A stretch of 64,000 nucleotides of DNA. Origin: Polyangiaceae bacterium (GTDB lineage: Bacteria > Myxococcota_A > Polyangia > Polyangiales > Polyangiaceae). The translations under genes were made by a program, and so were the position numbers. The stretch spans positions 2,356,001 to 2,420,000 of the forward strand of contig JABTUA010000003.1 in NCBI GenBank assembly GCA_015075635.1, in the 5' to 3' direction. The notes under the pieces were generated by a model. That model ran no database searches and was not told the origin of the DNA. It saw only the letters and a list, made by a program, of their open reading frames with translations. This document shows, in pieces, positions 24,989 through 34,084 of the stretch (the first letter of the stretch is position 1; every line of letters starts with the position of its first letter).

Positions 24989-25555
24989 GCGACGCGTGCG
25001 TTGTCCGTGAGGTGGCCAACAGGCGCGTCGGAGCGGTCTGCGACGCGTGCGTTGTCCGTGAGGTGGCCAACAGGCGCGTCGGAGCGGGCTGCGACGCGTG
25101 CGTTGTCCGTGAGGTGGCCAACAGGCGCGTCGGAGCGGTCTGCGACGCGTGCGTTGTCCGTGAGGTGGCCAACAGGCGCGTCGGAGCGGGCTGCGGCGCG
25201 TGCGTTGTCCGTGAGGTGGCCAACAGGCGCGTCGGAGGGTCTGCGACGCGTGCGTTGTCCGTGAGGTGGCCAACAGGCGCGTCGGAGCGGTCTGCGACGC
25301 GTGCGTTGTCCGTGAGGTGGCCAACAGGCGCGCCGGAGCGGTCTGCGACGCGTGCGTTGGCCGTGAGGTGGCCAGAAGCCAGAAGGTGCGCCGCAGCCGG
25401 CTGCGACGCGTGCGTTGGCCGTGAGGTGGCCAGCAGGTGCGCCGCAGCCGGCTGCGGCGCGTGCGTTGGCCGTGAGGTGGCCAACAGGCGCGTCGGAGCG
25501 GGCTGCGACGCGTGCGTTGGCCGGGACGCAATCAGGGCGCGCGTCGGAGCGGCGG
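24989..25555. repeat. 51-bp tandem repeat array, about 11 copies
   Basis: Units starting GCGACGCGTGCG occur at 24989, 25040, 25091, 25142, 25193, 25243, 25294, 25345, 25403, 25454 and 25505. Spacing is 51 bases except for one of 50 and one of 58. Copies differ at scattered positions, and the last four use GCGTTGGCCGTG where earlier ones have GCGTTGTCCGTG. Because 51 is 17 codons, long frames stay open on both strands, but no start, ribosome-binding site or coding bias supports a protein. The array ends at the stop of the kinase gene. There are no unique spacers, so it is not CRISPR. Confidence 0.92.
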
Positions 25556-25557
25556 CC

Positions 25558-28500
25558 TCACGCCAGCCTCCGCTCCAGCTCGAGCAGGCGCGCGTGCTCC
25601 GGCACGTTCTCCAGGAAGCAGCGGATGAGCCGCGGGTCAGCGAGCTTGTCGGCGCGCTCCGTGAGCTTCTGGACGGCGAGCCGAGCGGCGGTCCGCGCCT
25701 CGTCGCTGAGGCCCGAGGCGACCAGCGCCTCGACGAAGGCGGCGCGAACGCGGCCCTCGGTCTCGTCGCTGCCGCCATGCTCCTCGAGCAGCGCCATGCC
25801 GGTGCGCGCCCGCTCGAGCGCGCGTTCCGTCTTGCCCTGCGCGAGCAGCGCCGCGGACTCCGCCGCCAGGCCCTGCGCGCGCAAGATGGGCACCGCGGGC
25901 GCCGCGGTCTGGGCGACGAGGGCTTCGGCCTCGGCCAGCGCGGGCTCGCCGGCCAAGAGCAATATCAGCGCCAGGTACAGGTGCGAGCCGGCGATCAGCA
26001 GCGTCTCCTTCCGCGTCTCGGCCTCGTGGATGGCGCGACGTTCGAGGTCGAGGGCCTCTTCGATGCGCCCGCGGTAGGCCAGCACGAGCCCCAGGTTGTG
26101 CATCACGTAGTGTCCGATGCCAGCCAGGCCCAGGCGCTCGGTGTGGGACATCGCCTCGGTCAGGAGCTGTTCGGCGCGGTCGAGGTCGCCGATCGAGAGC
26201 GCCGCGTAGCCGAGGTTGGCGCGGGCATTGCCACCGGTGCGCCAGTCCCCGATGGCGTCGAAGCCCTCGAGCGCCGCCTCCACCTCTTTGACGAAGCGGC
26301 CGACGTCGCCGTCGTAGTAGGCGCGGGCGCTCTTGCCGTGGTGCACCCAGGCGTCGCCCATGGCGCGGAGCTTTTGGAGCCCGCGGGCCTGGTCCTCCGC
26401 GGCGGCGATGAGCGAGTCCGCCATCTGGTTCATGCCGAGCTTCAGGTGGTTGTGGGAGGCGCGGATCAACGCGACGATCTGCGTCGCGCGAGCCTCTTCG
26501 TCCAGCGGCTCTTGGGCGCTCGCCCGCGCCGCCCAGACGATCAGCTCCTGGTCCTTGCCCAAGGTGCCGGCGGAGCTGCAGAGCGCGCCGACCGAGACGT
26601 ACCAGCGCGCGGTGCCTGGGGTGATGAGGTCGAGGGCGGCTCGTGCGTGGTGCTCCGCCTCGACGTATTCACCGCGCCAGAAGTGGGCGTCCGCCGCCAG
26701 GTAGTGCAGCTCGCCTCGGGTGACGTCGTCCGGATCCAGCTCGAGCGCGCGGCGGACTCGGCCGAGCACGGCCTCGAGATCCGCGCCTTCCAGGGCTTGC
26801 TCCGTGGCGGACAGGTAGAAGCGCGCGGCGCGCTCGGGCTGGGAGCCCCGGCGGAAGTGCTCCGCCAGCGCCAACGAGTCCGACACCCCGGCCTGCTCGA
26901 GCCACTCACCGGCCAGCCGGTGACCCAGCTCGCGGTCTTCGGGCGTGAGCGAGGCGTACACGGCCTCGCTCAGCGTGGCGTGTCGGAAGACGTGCTCCGC
27001 CTCGCCTTCGAGGCTCGACTGCGGCCGCCTGGAGATCAACTCCTTCTTCCCGAGCTCGTCGAGCTCCGCCGCGACGAAGCCGGGATCCGCGTCGCTGCCG
27101 AGCAGGGCCCGCACGCCACCGCTCCAGAAATGGACGCCGAACACCGAGGCCGCGCGCAGGATGCGTCGCGGCTCCGGGCCCAGGGCTTCGAGCCTGGCCT
27201 GCAACATGCCGAGCACCGTGTCCGGGAGCTCGCGCTGTCCCTCCGCCAGCGCGCGGAGCAGCTCCTCCAGGAAGAAGGCGTTGCCGTCCGCGAGCTCCAC
27301 CGCGCGCTCGATCGCCGCCGCGTCCACCCGGTCGCCGAGCACCTCCCGCCCGAGCGCCAGGGCGGCCTGGCGCCGCAGCGGCCCGAGCCGGAGCTCTTGC
27401 GGCTCGCGCTTCTGCCAGAGCTTCGGCAGGACGTCGTGCACCTCCGGACGCCCGAGGCCCAAGACGAAGAGCGGCGCGTCCACCAGCGAGGCGAGCGCCG
27501 CGTCCACCAGCGTGACCGTGGGCAAGTCGCCCCAGTGCAGATCTTCGAGCACCAGGAGCACCGGGTGCGCGGCGCACTCGTCGGCCAGGAAGTCGAGCCA
27601 CGCGCCACGCATCGCGTCGCCGAGCAGCGTCGGGTTCTGGCGCACCGCCAGGAGCGACGGAAAGGCGTCGTCGGCGAAGGCCACGTCGGCGAGCTCGCCG
27701 AGAAACACCGTGGTCTGCTCGACGGGGCTCTTGGCCCTGGCGTGCCGCCGCACCCGCGCCGCGAGCTTGGCGCGGCTCTGCTCGGCGGGCTCTCCGTCCA
27801 GTACGCCCGCGGACTCGCGGAGCGCGCCGCGCAGGAGCGCGAAGGGAGAGCCCGCGCTCACGCTCTCCGCGCGACCGAGCAAGAGCTCCGCGCCCGGATG
27901 GCGCTCCAGCGCTCGGCGCAAGAGCTCGTAGCGCAGACGCGACTTGCCCACGCCCGCCGGCGAGATGACCAGCGCCACCCGCGCTACCGGCTCCTCGAAG
28001 CACTCGTCCACCAGCGCTTCGAGCGTGGCCAGCTCGCGCTCGCGACCCACGCAGGTGGTCGGGCGCCCGAGCAGCTTGCGCGTGCCGTCGCCGTCGCTCT
28101 TCGAGCCCAGGATGGCGTTGCCGCGCGCGTCGCGCTCGAGCTGGTAGGCCCCGGCCACGAGGCGAGCCGTGGCGTCGTCGATGGCGACCCGGCCCGGCAC
28201 CGCGCGAGCGAGCAGGCGCACGCCGCGATCGATGGCGTCGCCGACCGGCGCGCGACCGCCCACGACCCCGAGCCCGGACGCGAGCGCCACGGGGCGCTCC
28301 GGGAAGAGCTCGCGCATCAGCTCGGCTACGCGCACCGCGCCGAGCGCCTGGTCACGCGGCGTGCCGCTGCCGACGAAGCTGCCCACGCGCGTGCCGTTCG
28401 CCAGCGTGTCGAAGCGGCCACCGGCCGAGCTGACCCGGGCGGAGAGCTGCGACTCGGGACCGACGCTGAGCTCGGTCTCGGTGATCTGGACGGTCTCGGT

Positions 28501-29403
28501 GTCGTTGGTCGGCTGCCCGCCGAGCAACGCGACCCAGACCACGCGCTGCTCTCGCCCGGTGATCCCCGCCGTGGCCCGGGTCTCCGGCGTGGCCGCGCCG
28601 AGCTCCTGGCAGGCGCTCAGCACGGCGCCGGCGTCGCGCGGGCGGCTCTCCGGCGCCTTGGCGAGCATGCGGCTCACCAGCTCGTCGAACGCGTGGGGCA
28701 CGTCGCTCGCGAGCTCCCCGAGGGGGCTCGGCTCGTCGAGCAGCACCTTGGCCAGGACCGCGGTGGAGTCGCCGCCACCGAAGGGTGTGTCGCCGGTCAG
28801 GCACTTGTAGACGACGCTGCCCAGCGAGAACACGTCGGACGCCGGCTCGATCTGCGCGGCGCCCCGCGCCTGCTCCGGGGACATGTACGCGAGCGTCCCG
28901 ATCAAGAGGCCTCGCTCGGTGATGCGCGGGTCGAAGCGCCGGCGCGCGATGCCGAAGTCGATGAGCTTGGCCTGTGCCAGCGCGCCGTCCGGCACCAGGA
29001 TGTTGGCGGGCTTCAGATCGCGGTGCACGACGCCCAGCTGGTGCGCGATCGCGAGCCCGGCGCACACCCTCCTGAGCAGCGTCAGGCACTCCGGGAAGGC
29101 CAGCCGCCGGTTGGCGATCAGGCTGGAGAGGCTGGTCGCTTCCAGCCACTCCATGGCCAGGTAGACCTGGCCCTTCGAGGTGACGCCGTGGGCCACGTAG
29201 CGCACCACCGCGGGGTGCGACAGCTCGGCGAGCACCGCGGCCTCGCGCAGGAAGCGGTCCGGACGCTGGTCTTGGTGCAGCACCTTCACCGCGACGACGT
29301 CGCCGCTCGTCCGATCTCGCGCGCGGTAGACGACGCCCATCCCGCCCGCGCCCGCGCGGTTCAGGACTTCGAAGCGATCGCCGACGAGCTCACCTGGACG
29401 CAA
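25558..29403 (-). CDS. Ser/Thr protein kinase with cyclase-like, ATPase and TPR regions
   Basis: Protein of 1281 aa, cytoplasmic with no clear membrane helix. Kinase domain ~10-270: Gly loop GAGGMGVVY (18-26), Lys40, HRD at 127-129 (VVHRDLKPANIL), DFG at 149-151, SPE at 175-177. Next, about 295-450, is a region like a class III nucleotide-cyclase/PknK-type domain without obvious metal Asp. Then an ATPase of the AAA_16/STAND type with P-loop PAGVGKSRL (about 480) and a Walker B LVLEDLHW (about 620). From about 880 to the end are many TPR-like repeats. This matches PknK-like receptors that sense signals through TPRs. Signal and targets are unknown. Confidence 0.93.
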   Translation of the reverse strand: MRPGELVGDRFEVLNRAGAGGMGVVYRARDRTSGDVVAVKVLHQDQRPDRFLREAAVLAELSHPAVVRYVAHGVTSKGQVYLAMEWLEATSLSSLIANRRLAFPECLTLLRRVCAGLAIAHQLGVVHRDLKPANILVPDGALAQAKLIDFGIARRRFDPRITERGLLIGTLAYMSPEQARGAAQIEPASDVFSLGSVVYKCLTGDTPFGGGDSTAVLAKVLLDEPSPLGELASDVPHAFDELVSRMLAKAPESRPRDAGAVLSACQELGAATPETRATAGITGREQRVVWVALLGGQPTNDTETVQITETELSVGPESQLSARVSSAGGRFDTLANGTRVGSFVGSGTPRDQALGAVRVAELMRELFPERPVALASGLGVVGGRAPVGDAIDRGVRLLARAVPGRVAIDDATARLVAGAYQLERDARGNAILGSKSDGDGTRKLLGRPTTCVGRERELATLEALVDECFEEPVARVALVISPAGVGKSRLRYELLRRALERHPGAELLLGRAESVSAGSPFALLRGALRESAGVLDGEPAEQSRAKLAARVRRHARAKSPVEQTTVFLGELADVAFADDAFPSLLAVRQNPTLLGDAMRGAWLDFLADECAAHPVLLVLEDLHWGDLPTVTLVDAALASLVDAPLFVLGLGRPEVHDVLPKLWQKREPQELRLGPLRRQAALALGREVLGDRVDAAAIERAVELADGNAFFLEELLRALAEGQRELPDTVLGMLQARLEALGPEPRRILRAASVFGVHFWSGGVRALLGSDADPGFVAAELDELGKKELISRRPQSSLEGEAEHVFRHATLSEAVYASLTPEDRELGHRLAGEWLEQAGVSDSLALAEHFRRGSQPERAARFYLSATEQALEGADLEAVLGRVRRALELDPDDVTRGELHYLAADAHFWRGEYVEAEHHARAALDLITPGTARWYVSVGALCSSAGTLGKDQELIVWAARASAQEPLDEEARATQIVALIRASHNHLKLGMNQMADSLIAAAEDQARGLQKLRAMGDAWVHHGKSARAYYDGDVGRFVKEVEAALEGFDAIGDWRTGGNARANLGYAALSIGDLDRAEQLLTEAMSHTERLGLAGIGHYVMHNLGLVLAYRGRIEEALDLERRAIHEAETRKETLLIAGSHLYLALILLLAGEPALAEAEALVAQTAAPAVPILRAQGLAAESAALLAQGKTERALERARTGMALLEEHGGSDETEGRVRAAFVEALVASGLSDEARTAARLAVQKLTERADKLADPRLIRCFLENVPEHARLLELERRLA

Positions 29404-29437
29404 TCTCGCCTGAGCGTACTACGAGCCTGGCACGACA

Positions 29438-32400
29438 CTAGTACCGATACTGCCAGAGCAGATCGAGCCCGGTGCCCAGCGTTCCGACCTCGGTGCGCAA
29501 GGACCAGTTCCTCCTGAAGCGCCAGTCCACGGTGCCGCTCACGTCCACGGGCTCGGTGCCGGCGGTGCTCTGCTGTTGCTCGAGTCGATTGCGGTACGTT
29601 CCTTCGAACCAGACGCTCTCGCTCAGGCGCACCGCGGCGGTGTAGCTGGCCTTGTTCTCGTCGGTCCCGGTGCGAAGCTCGACGGTCCCGACCAAGGCGT
29701 CGGCGAACAGCGTGTTGAAAGCCGTGGCGATGCCGCCGGCGGCCGCCGTCTCGCGCGTGCGGGCGCTCGATGACTCGTCGCCGCCGCCGCTCGAAGCGCC
29801 ACCGAACAGGAGCGCCATGATCTCCGGCTCGGGTCGCGCCGGATCGCTGGTCAGCTTGAGCTTCGCGTCCTTGAGGGTGCCCCGCACGTCCACGTACACC
29901 AGGGTGCCGTCGGGCGCGCGCCAGCTTGCGGTCGCGAACAGGTGCGGGTCGCTCGGCTCCGGGGTGTCGAACACCACCCGCCCCGCCTCGATCACCCAGG
30001 TCTTGCCCCAGGACTGGAAGCGGCCGCCGGGCTCGAGCTCGATGTGCCCGCCCACGACGGTCTTCTGTCCCAGGTCGATGACGGGCTGGCCGACCAGCGG
30101 CAGATCCAGATCCGAGCGCGTCAGCCGCACGCCGCGGCGCAGGTTCACCACCAGGTGCCAGGGCAAGATGCTGCCGGTGCGTTCGACGGTGGGCTCCTTC
30201 AAGGCCTGGGCGATCTGGATGGCAGGGTTGTCCGCGAGCTCGACCACCGCGCGGCCCGAGGCCTGGGGCAGCCGCGCGGTGAGGTTCGGGATCTCGACGG
30301 TCACGAGCATGCGCTCTTCTTCGCGCTCCAGCTGGAGCGTCGCGAAGCCGCTGGCCGTTGCCTGCGACACCCCCTGGAACAGCACCGGGACCTCGGTCAC
30401 GCTGACCGAGGCGTTGCCGCGGGCGAGGCGCACGCCGTCGAAGTAGAGGTTGGAGAGCGCGCGGAGGTTCACCTTCTCGGAGCGAGCCTTGCCTTCCACG
30501 CCTTGGATCCGCACCAGCGTGTAGATGCCGGCTCGCTTGGCCGTGGCGCCGAAGGTGACGTCGCGGAACTCGATGCCCATCGGCGCGATGTTCACCACGC
30601 CGCTCCTCACCGTTGCGCTGCCGTCCACCTCCACGTCGAAGTCTCCGCTGGGCTTTCCGCCGGCGGCCATGCGGGGCTCGAGCGTGGCGCTGAGCTTTCC
30701 GTCCACCTTTCCGGTCAGGCGCGAGAAGACGTCGCGCAGGAACGGAGACAGCACGACCGCGTCGTAGCCCTTCGACTCCACCGAGAGCAGCACGCGCCGG
30801 GCGCGGTCGATGTCCGGCGTGACCTTCTCCCAATCGAGCCCGAATCGGGCGTCGGCGCTCAGCGTGCCCTGGCCGTCGTCGAGCTCGGCCTGCGCTCGCA
30901 GCTGCTTGCCGTCGGAGCGGACCAAGATGTTCCCGCGTCCCACGCTCACGCCGTCCACGCTGGCGCCGCCCAGGTCGATGTTCGCCGACAGCTGCGGCGG
31001 GTCCTCCGCCTTCGGCCGCTGCAAGGCCACGTTGCCCTGCAGTGCGCCCGCGACTTTTGCCTCCGCGAGGGCCGGCACCACCCCGAGCGGGACCCCCTCC
31101 AGCGCCAGGTGCGCGCCGCCCGTCCAGGTGCCTTCGAACACGTTGGCGTTGCCCTTGGCCGCCAGGTGCGCGACCCGTTGCCCGCCCACGATGAGCTCCG
31201 TGTTGCTGCCGAAGCGCCCGCTGCCGGGCTCCCATTCACCGCTCGCGCGCACGTCGACCGCCAGCGCGCGGAAGCTCGTCGCCGACTGCACGCGGCGCGC
31301 GTCGATGTTGACCGACAGCTTCGGCTCGCTGGCGGGGCCCGAGATCAGCACGCGCGCGCCGGCGGAGCCGAGCAGACCCTCCGGGCGGAAGGGCGCGGGG
31401 AACTGCGAGAACGGTCGCTCGTGGATCGTGAGCATCGCCATCACTGGCGCTTCGAGCGCGTACGTCAGCCACTCTTCCGGCGTGGCGAGGAGCTTCTTCC
31501 AGTCCAGGCGCACCGAGCCGCTGGTGGTGATCAGCGCGCCGTCCGAGTCGTAGAGCTGCGTGGTCCCGCTGGCGTCGCCCTTCTCGCCGTTCACGCCGCC
31601 CGTCGCCTGCAGCTCGATGCCCACGAAGCGGAGCGGCGCTTCGCCCTTCTTGGCGGGCGCCTGCACGACCTCGAGCTTGCGCGTGCCGGCGATCTCGACC
31701 CGGAGGTTGGGCAGCTCCTTCGGCGAGAGGCGCTCGATCCTGACGCGGGCGTAGGCGGTGCCGTCGATCTTGTCGATGCGGGCCGACTTGGGCAGGACGT
31801 GCTTCAAGAGTGCGAGCTGCACCTCGCTGAGCTGGATCTCACCGTCCCCCGTCATGCCGCGCCAAGAGGCCGCCTCGGCCGGGTTGCCGTCGAGCTCGCT
31901 CTGCCAGGCGGCGCCGAAGTTGCCGATGTCGGCAACCGCGCCGCTCGCCTTGCCCTCGATGTGCTCGCCGTCGAGCGTCGCGTCCAGCGAGAGGGAGATG
32001 CCGCCCACCGACGCGATGGAGCCGTTGCCGAGCGCCAGCCGCACGTGGCCCCCGGACTGCTCCTTGCTGGCGACGACGTCGGCGTCCACGGTGAGCTTGC
32101 CTCCCAGCACTCCGCGCGGCAGCCCGATGGCCCGGGAGATCAAGTCGAGATCGAGCTCCTGGCCCTTGGCCTTGACCTCGATGCGGCCCTTCGAGATGCG
32201 CACCTTGCCGCCCAGCTCGCCGCCCGCGCCGGTCAGCTTGAGGTTTTCCACGACGACGTCGCGGGTGTCGAGGCCGAGCTCGGAGATGCGACCGCCGAGC
32301 ACGGCTGTACCGCGCTTCACCTGGATGTCCAGGTTCTTCACGCTCGGCTTGGCCTTTGCCTCCAGGACGGCGCTCGCGTTCACCTCCGGCCCGTACTCGT

Positions 32401-34084
32401 CGCTGAGCTTGGCGGTCAGCGCCGGGCGCAGGACCGGCCCCTTCGCCGTGGCCGTCACCTTGCCGAAGCTCTGGCCCTGGGCGCTCAGGTTCGAGCCCGT
32501 CACCTTGGCGTCGATGGAGAGCTTGTCGAGCTCGGTCAGCTTGCCCTTCGCGCGGCCGCTGACGTGTCCGCGCGCGAGCTTCACCTCCCCGAGCGAGAAG
32601 CCCGAGACGTCCGCCGCGAGCGTGGCGTCGAGCTGGTTCTTCTCGATGCGCGCCTTGACCTGAGCTTCGGCGCGGCCCTTGGCGGTCGTCAGCTTCTCGA
32701 CGCGCGGGGCGCGCTCGATCTGGAAAGAGCGCGCGCGGGCATCGAGGTCCACCGCCCCGTCCGGGTGGACCGTGAACGCGACCTTGAGCGGCATGCCGGT
32801 CTCGTGGAGCGTGGCCTTGCCTTCGAAGCCCTTCTCGTTCCAGGTGCCGGTCACGTCCATGGGAGGCACCGCCTGACCGAGGAGCGTGGTCGCGGCGGTG
32901 GTGCCGTTGACGTCCACCACGAGCCGGCCGCCCTTGTCGAAGACCGCCAGCGAGGTGTCCACGTCCACGTTGGTCGCGGGCGCTTTGGGCCAGAGCGCGC
33001 GCAGATCGACGCCGCGCCCCTGCACGTCCAACGCGACGTTCACCCCGCGATCGAAGCGCACCGGTCCGGTCGCGGTGAGCTTGGCGCCGTCGACCTCGAA
33101 GCGCGAGTTGGTCTGGAGCTCCGGCAGATCCCCGTTCACCTCGACGTGGCCGGCCACTGCTTCCTTCAGCGGCCAGTCGGAGAAGAGCGCGCGCACGTCC
33201 TCGGGCAGCGCCTTGGGCACGTCCACCGTTGCCTTGACGGTCTTGCCCTTCACGTACACCGAGCTCGAGACCGGCAAATTGCCGAAGTAGCCGTTGAACG
33301 AGCTCCACACTGCGCCGGGCGCGCGCACGTGGAGCTCGCCGGTCCCGGTGGCGTCCGTGCCGCCGAGGCCGCGCACCGTCATGCCGTAGCGAAACACGTC
33401 GATGGCGGCGCCCTTGGGCGTGGCGAGCACCGAGCCGCGCACGCCACCGAGCGCGACCTCCAGGGTGGGCAACCCGGCGACGGTGCCGCGCCCGTAGACC
33501 CGACCGAGCTCGATCTGAGGCAGCCACACGCGGAGCGGCTTGCTCGGCGCGCTCGGCTTGCGCGGCTCCTTGGGCGCGCTGGGCACCGGCGTGAGCGCTC
33601 GGACCAGCGTGGGCACGCCCGCCGCGTCCGGGACGATGAAGGCGTCGGCTCGGTCGGCGCGGATGTGGCGGATGATGACCGTGATGCGCTCTTCGGCCGT
33701 GACGATGTCTCGAATCAAGGTCACGACGTCCGTGCGCACGCGGATGTCTTGCAGCGTGAGCACCGTGGTGCCCGCCTCGTCCTTGACCGTAGCCTCGCTC
33801 AGCGTCGCGCCGCGCAGGCCGAGCTCCTGGATTTCCCCCGTGCGGAGCTCGCCGTGGAACGCGCCGGTGAGCGAGCGCGAGAGCAGGGTCGAGGCCACGC
33901 GCCGCGACGCCGGCAGGTTGACGTGCAGCACGGCGCCCGCGACGAGCGCCAGCACGAACACGGCGCTGAGGCCGAGGGTGGCCGAGGCGCGCCCGGCGAA
34001 GCGCAGCACCCGCGCCCGGCGCCCGCCCCGAGCGGGACCGGGGTCCGGCTCGGTCGGCGGTGGCCTGAGGGTGCTCTTGACCAT
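29438..34084 (-). CDS. TamB-like (DUF490) translocation and assembly protein
   Basis: Protein of 1548 aa, long like other TamB proteins. One transmembrane helix at about 33-55 (GLSAVFVLALVAGAVL) anchors it in the inner membrane. The remainder is a very long beta-rich periplasmic region of repeated short strands, ending in the DUF490-like C-terminus (about 1200-1548; ARPEPEIMALLFGG, then GLDLLWQYRY at the end). TamB proteins bridge the envelope and help insert outer-membrane proteins or move lipids. The start at 34084 shares one base with the stop of the upstream TamA/BamA-like gene (TGATG), so the two are probably translated together. The longer open frame to 36718 is antisense or accidental. 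Confidence 0.88.
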   Translation of the reverse strand: MVKSTLRPPPTEPDPGPARGGRRARVLRFAGRASATLGLSAVFVLALVAGAVLHVNLPASRRVASTLLSRSLTGAFHGELRTGEIQELGLRGATLSEATVKDEAGTTVLTLQDIRVRTDVVTLIRDIVTAEERITVIIRHIRADRADAFIVPDAAGVPTLVRALTPVPSAPKEPRKPSAPSKPLRVWLPQIELGRVYGRGTVAGLPTLEVALGGVRGSVLATPKGAAIDVFRYGMTVRGLGGTDATGTGELHVRAPGAVWSSFNGYFGNLPVSSSVYVKGKTVKATVDVPKALPEDVRALFSDWPLKEAVAGHVEVNGDLPELQTNSRFEVDGAKLTATGPVRFDRGVNVALDVQGRGVDLRALWPKAPATNVDVDTSLAVFDKGGRLVVDVNGTTAATTLLGQAVPPMDVTGTWNEKGFEGKATLHETGMPLKVAFTVHPDGAVDLDARARSFQIERAPRVEKLTTAKGRAEAQVKARIEKNQLDATLAADVSGFSLGEVKLARGHVSGRAKGKLTELDKLSIDAKVTGSNLSAQGQSFGKVTATAKGPVLRPALTAKLSDEYGPEVNASAVLEAKAKPSVKNLDIQVKRGTAVLGGRISELGLDTRDVVVENLKLTGAGGELGGKVRISKGRIEVKAKGQELDLDLISRAIGLPRGVLGGKLTVDADVVASKEQSGGHVRLALGNGSIASVGGISLSLDATLDGEHIEGKASGAVADIGNFGAAWQSELDGNPAEAASWRGMTGDGEIQLSEVQLALLKHVLPKSARIDKIDGTAYARVRIERLSPKELPNLRVEIAGTRKLEVVQAPAKKGEAPLRFVGIELQATGGVNGEKGDASGTTQLYDSDGALITTSGSVRLDWKKLLATPEEWLTYALEAPVMAMLTIHERPFSQFPAPFRPEGLLGSAGARVLISGPASEPKLSVNIDARRVQSATSFRALAVDVRASGEWEPGSGRFGSNTELIVGGQRVAHLAAKGNANVFEGTWTGGAHLALEGVPLGVVPALAEAKVAGALQGNVALQRPKAEDPPQLSANIDLGGASVDGVSVGRGNILVRSDGKQLRAQAELDDGQGTLSADARFGLDWEKVTPDIDRARRVLLSVESKGYDAVVLSPFLRDVFSRLTGKVDGKLSATLEPRMAAGGKPSGDFDVEVDGSATVRSGVVNIAPMGIEFRDVTFGATAKRAGIYTLVRIQGVEGKARSEKVNLRALSNLYFDGVRLARGNASVSVTEVPVLFQGVSQATASGFATLQLEREEERMLVTVEIPNLTARLPQASGRAVVELADNPAIQIAQALKEPTVERTGSILPWHLVVNLRRGVRLTRSDLDLPLVGQPVIDLGQKTVVGGHIELEPGGRFQSWGKTWVIEAGRVVFDTPEPSDPHLFATASWRAPDGTLVYVDVRGTLKDAKLKLTSDPARPEPEIMALLFGGASSGGGDESSSARTRETAAAGGIATAFNTLFADALVGTVELRTGTDENKASYTAAVRLSESVWFEGTYRNRLEQQQSTAGTEPVDVSGTVDWRFRRNWSLRTEVGTLGTGLDLLWQYRY

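Noticed and set aside
24989-25555. CRISPR array
   Set aside because: Units are contiguous with no unique spacers, and no cas genes are nearby.
24871-29517. Plus-strand open frame of more than 1,500 codons across the 51-bp array and the kinase region
   Set aside because: It is kept open by the 17-codon repeat and by the antisense of the kinase gene. The reverse strand has full kinase motifs, so this frame is an artefact of high GC.
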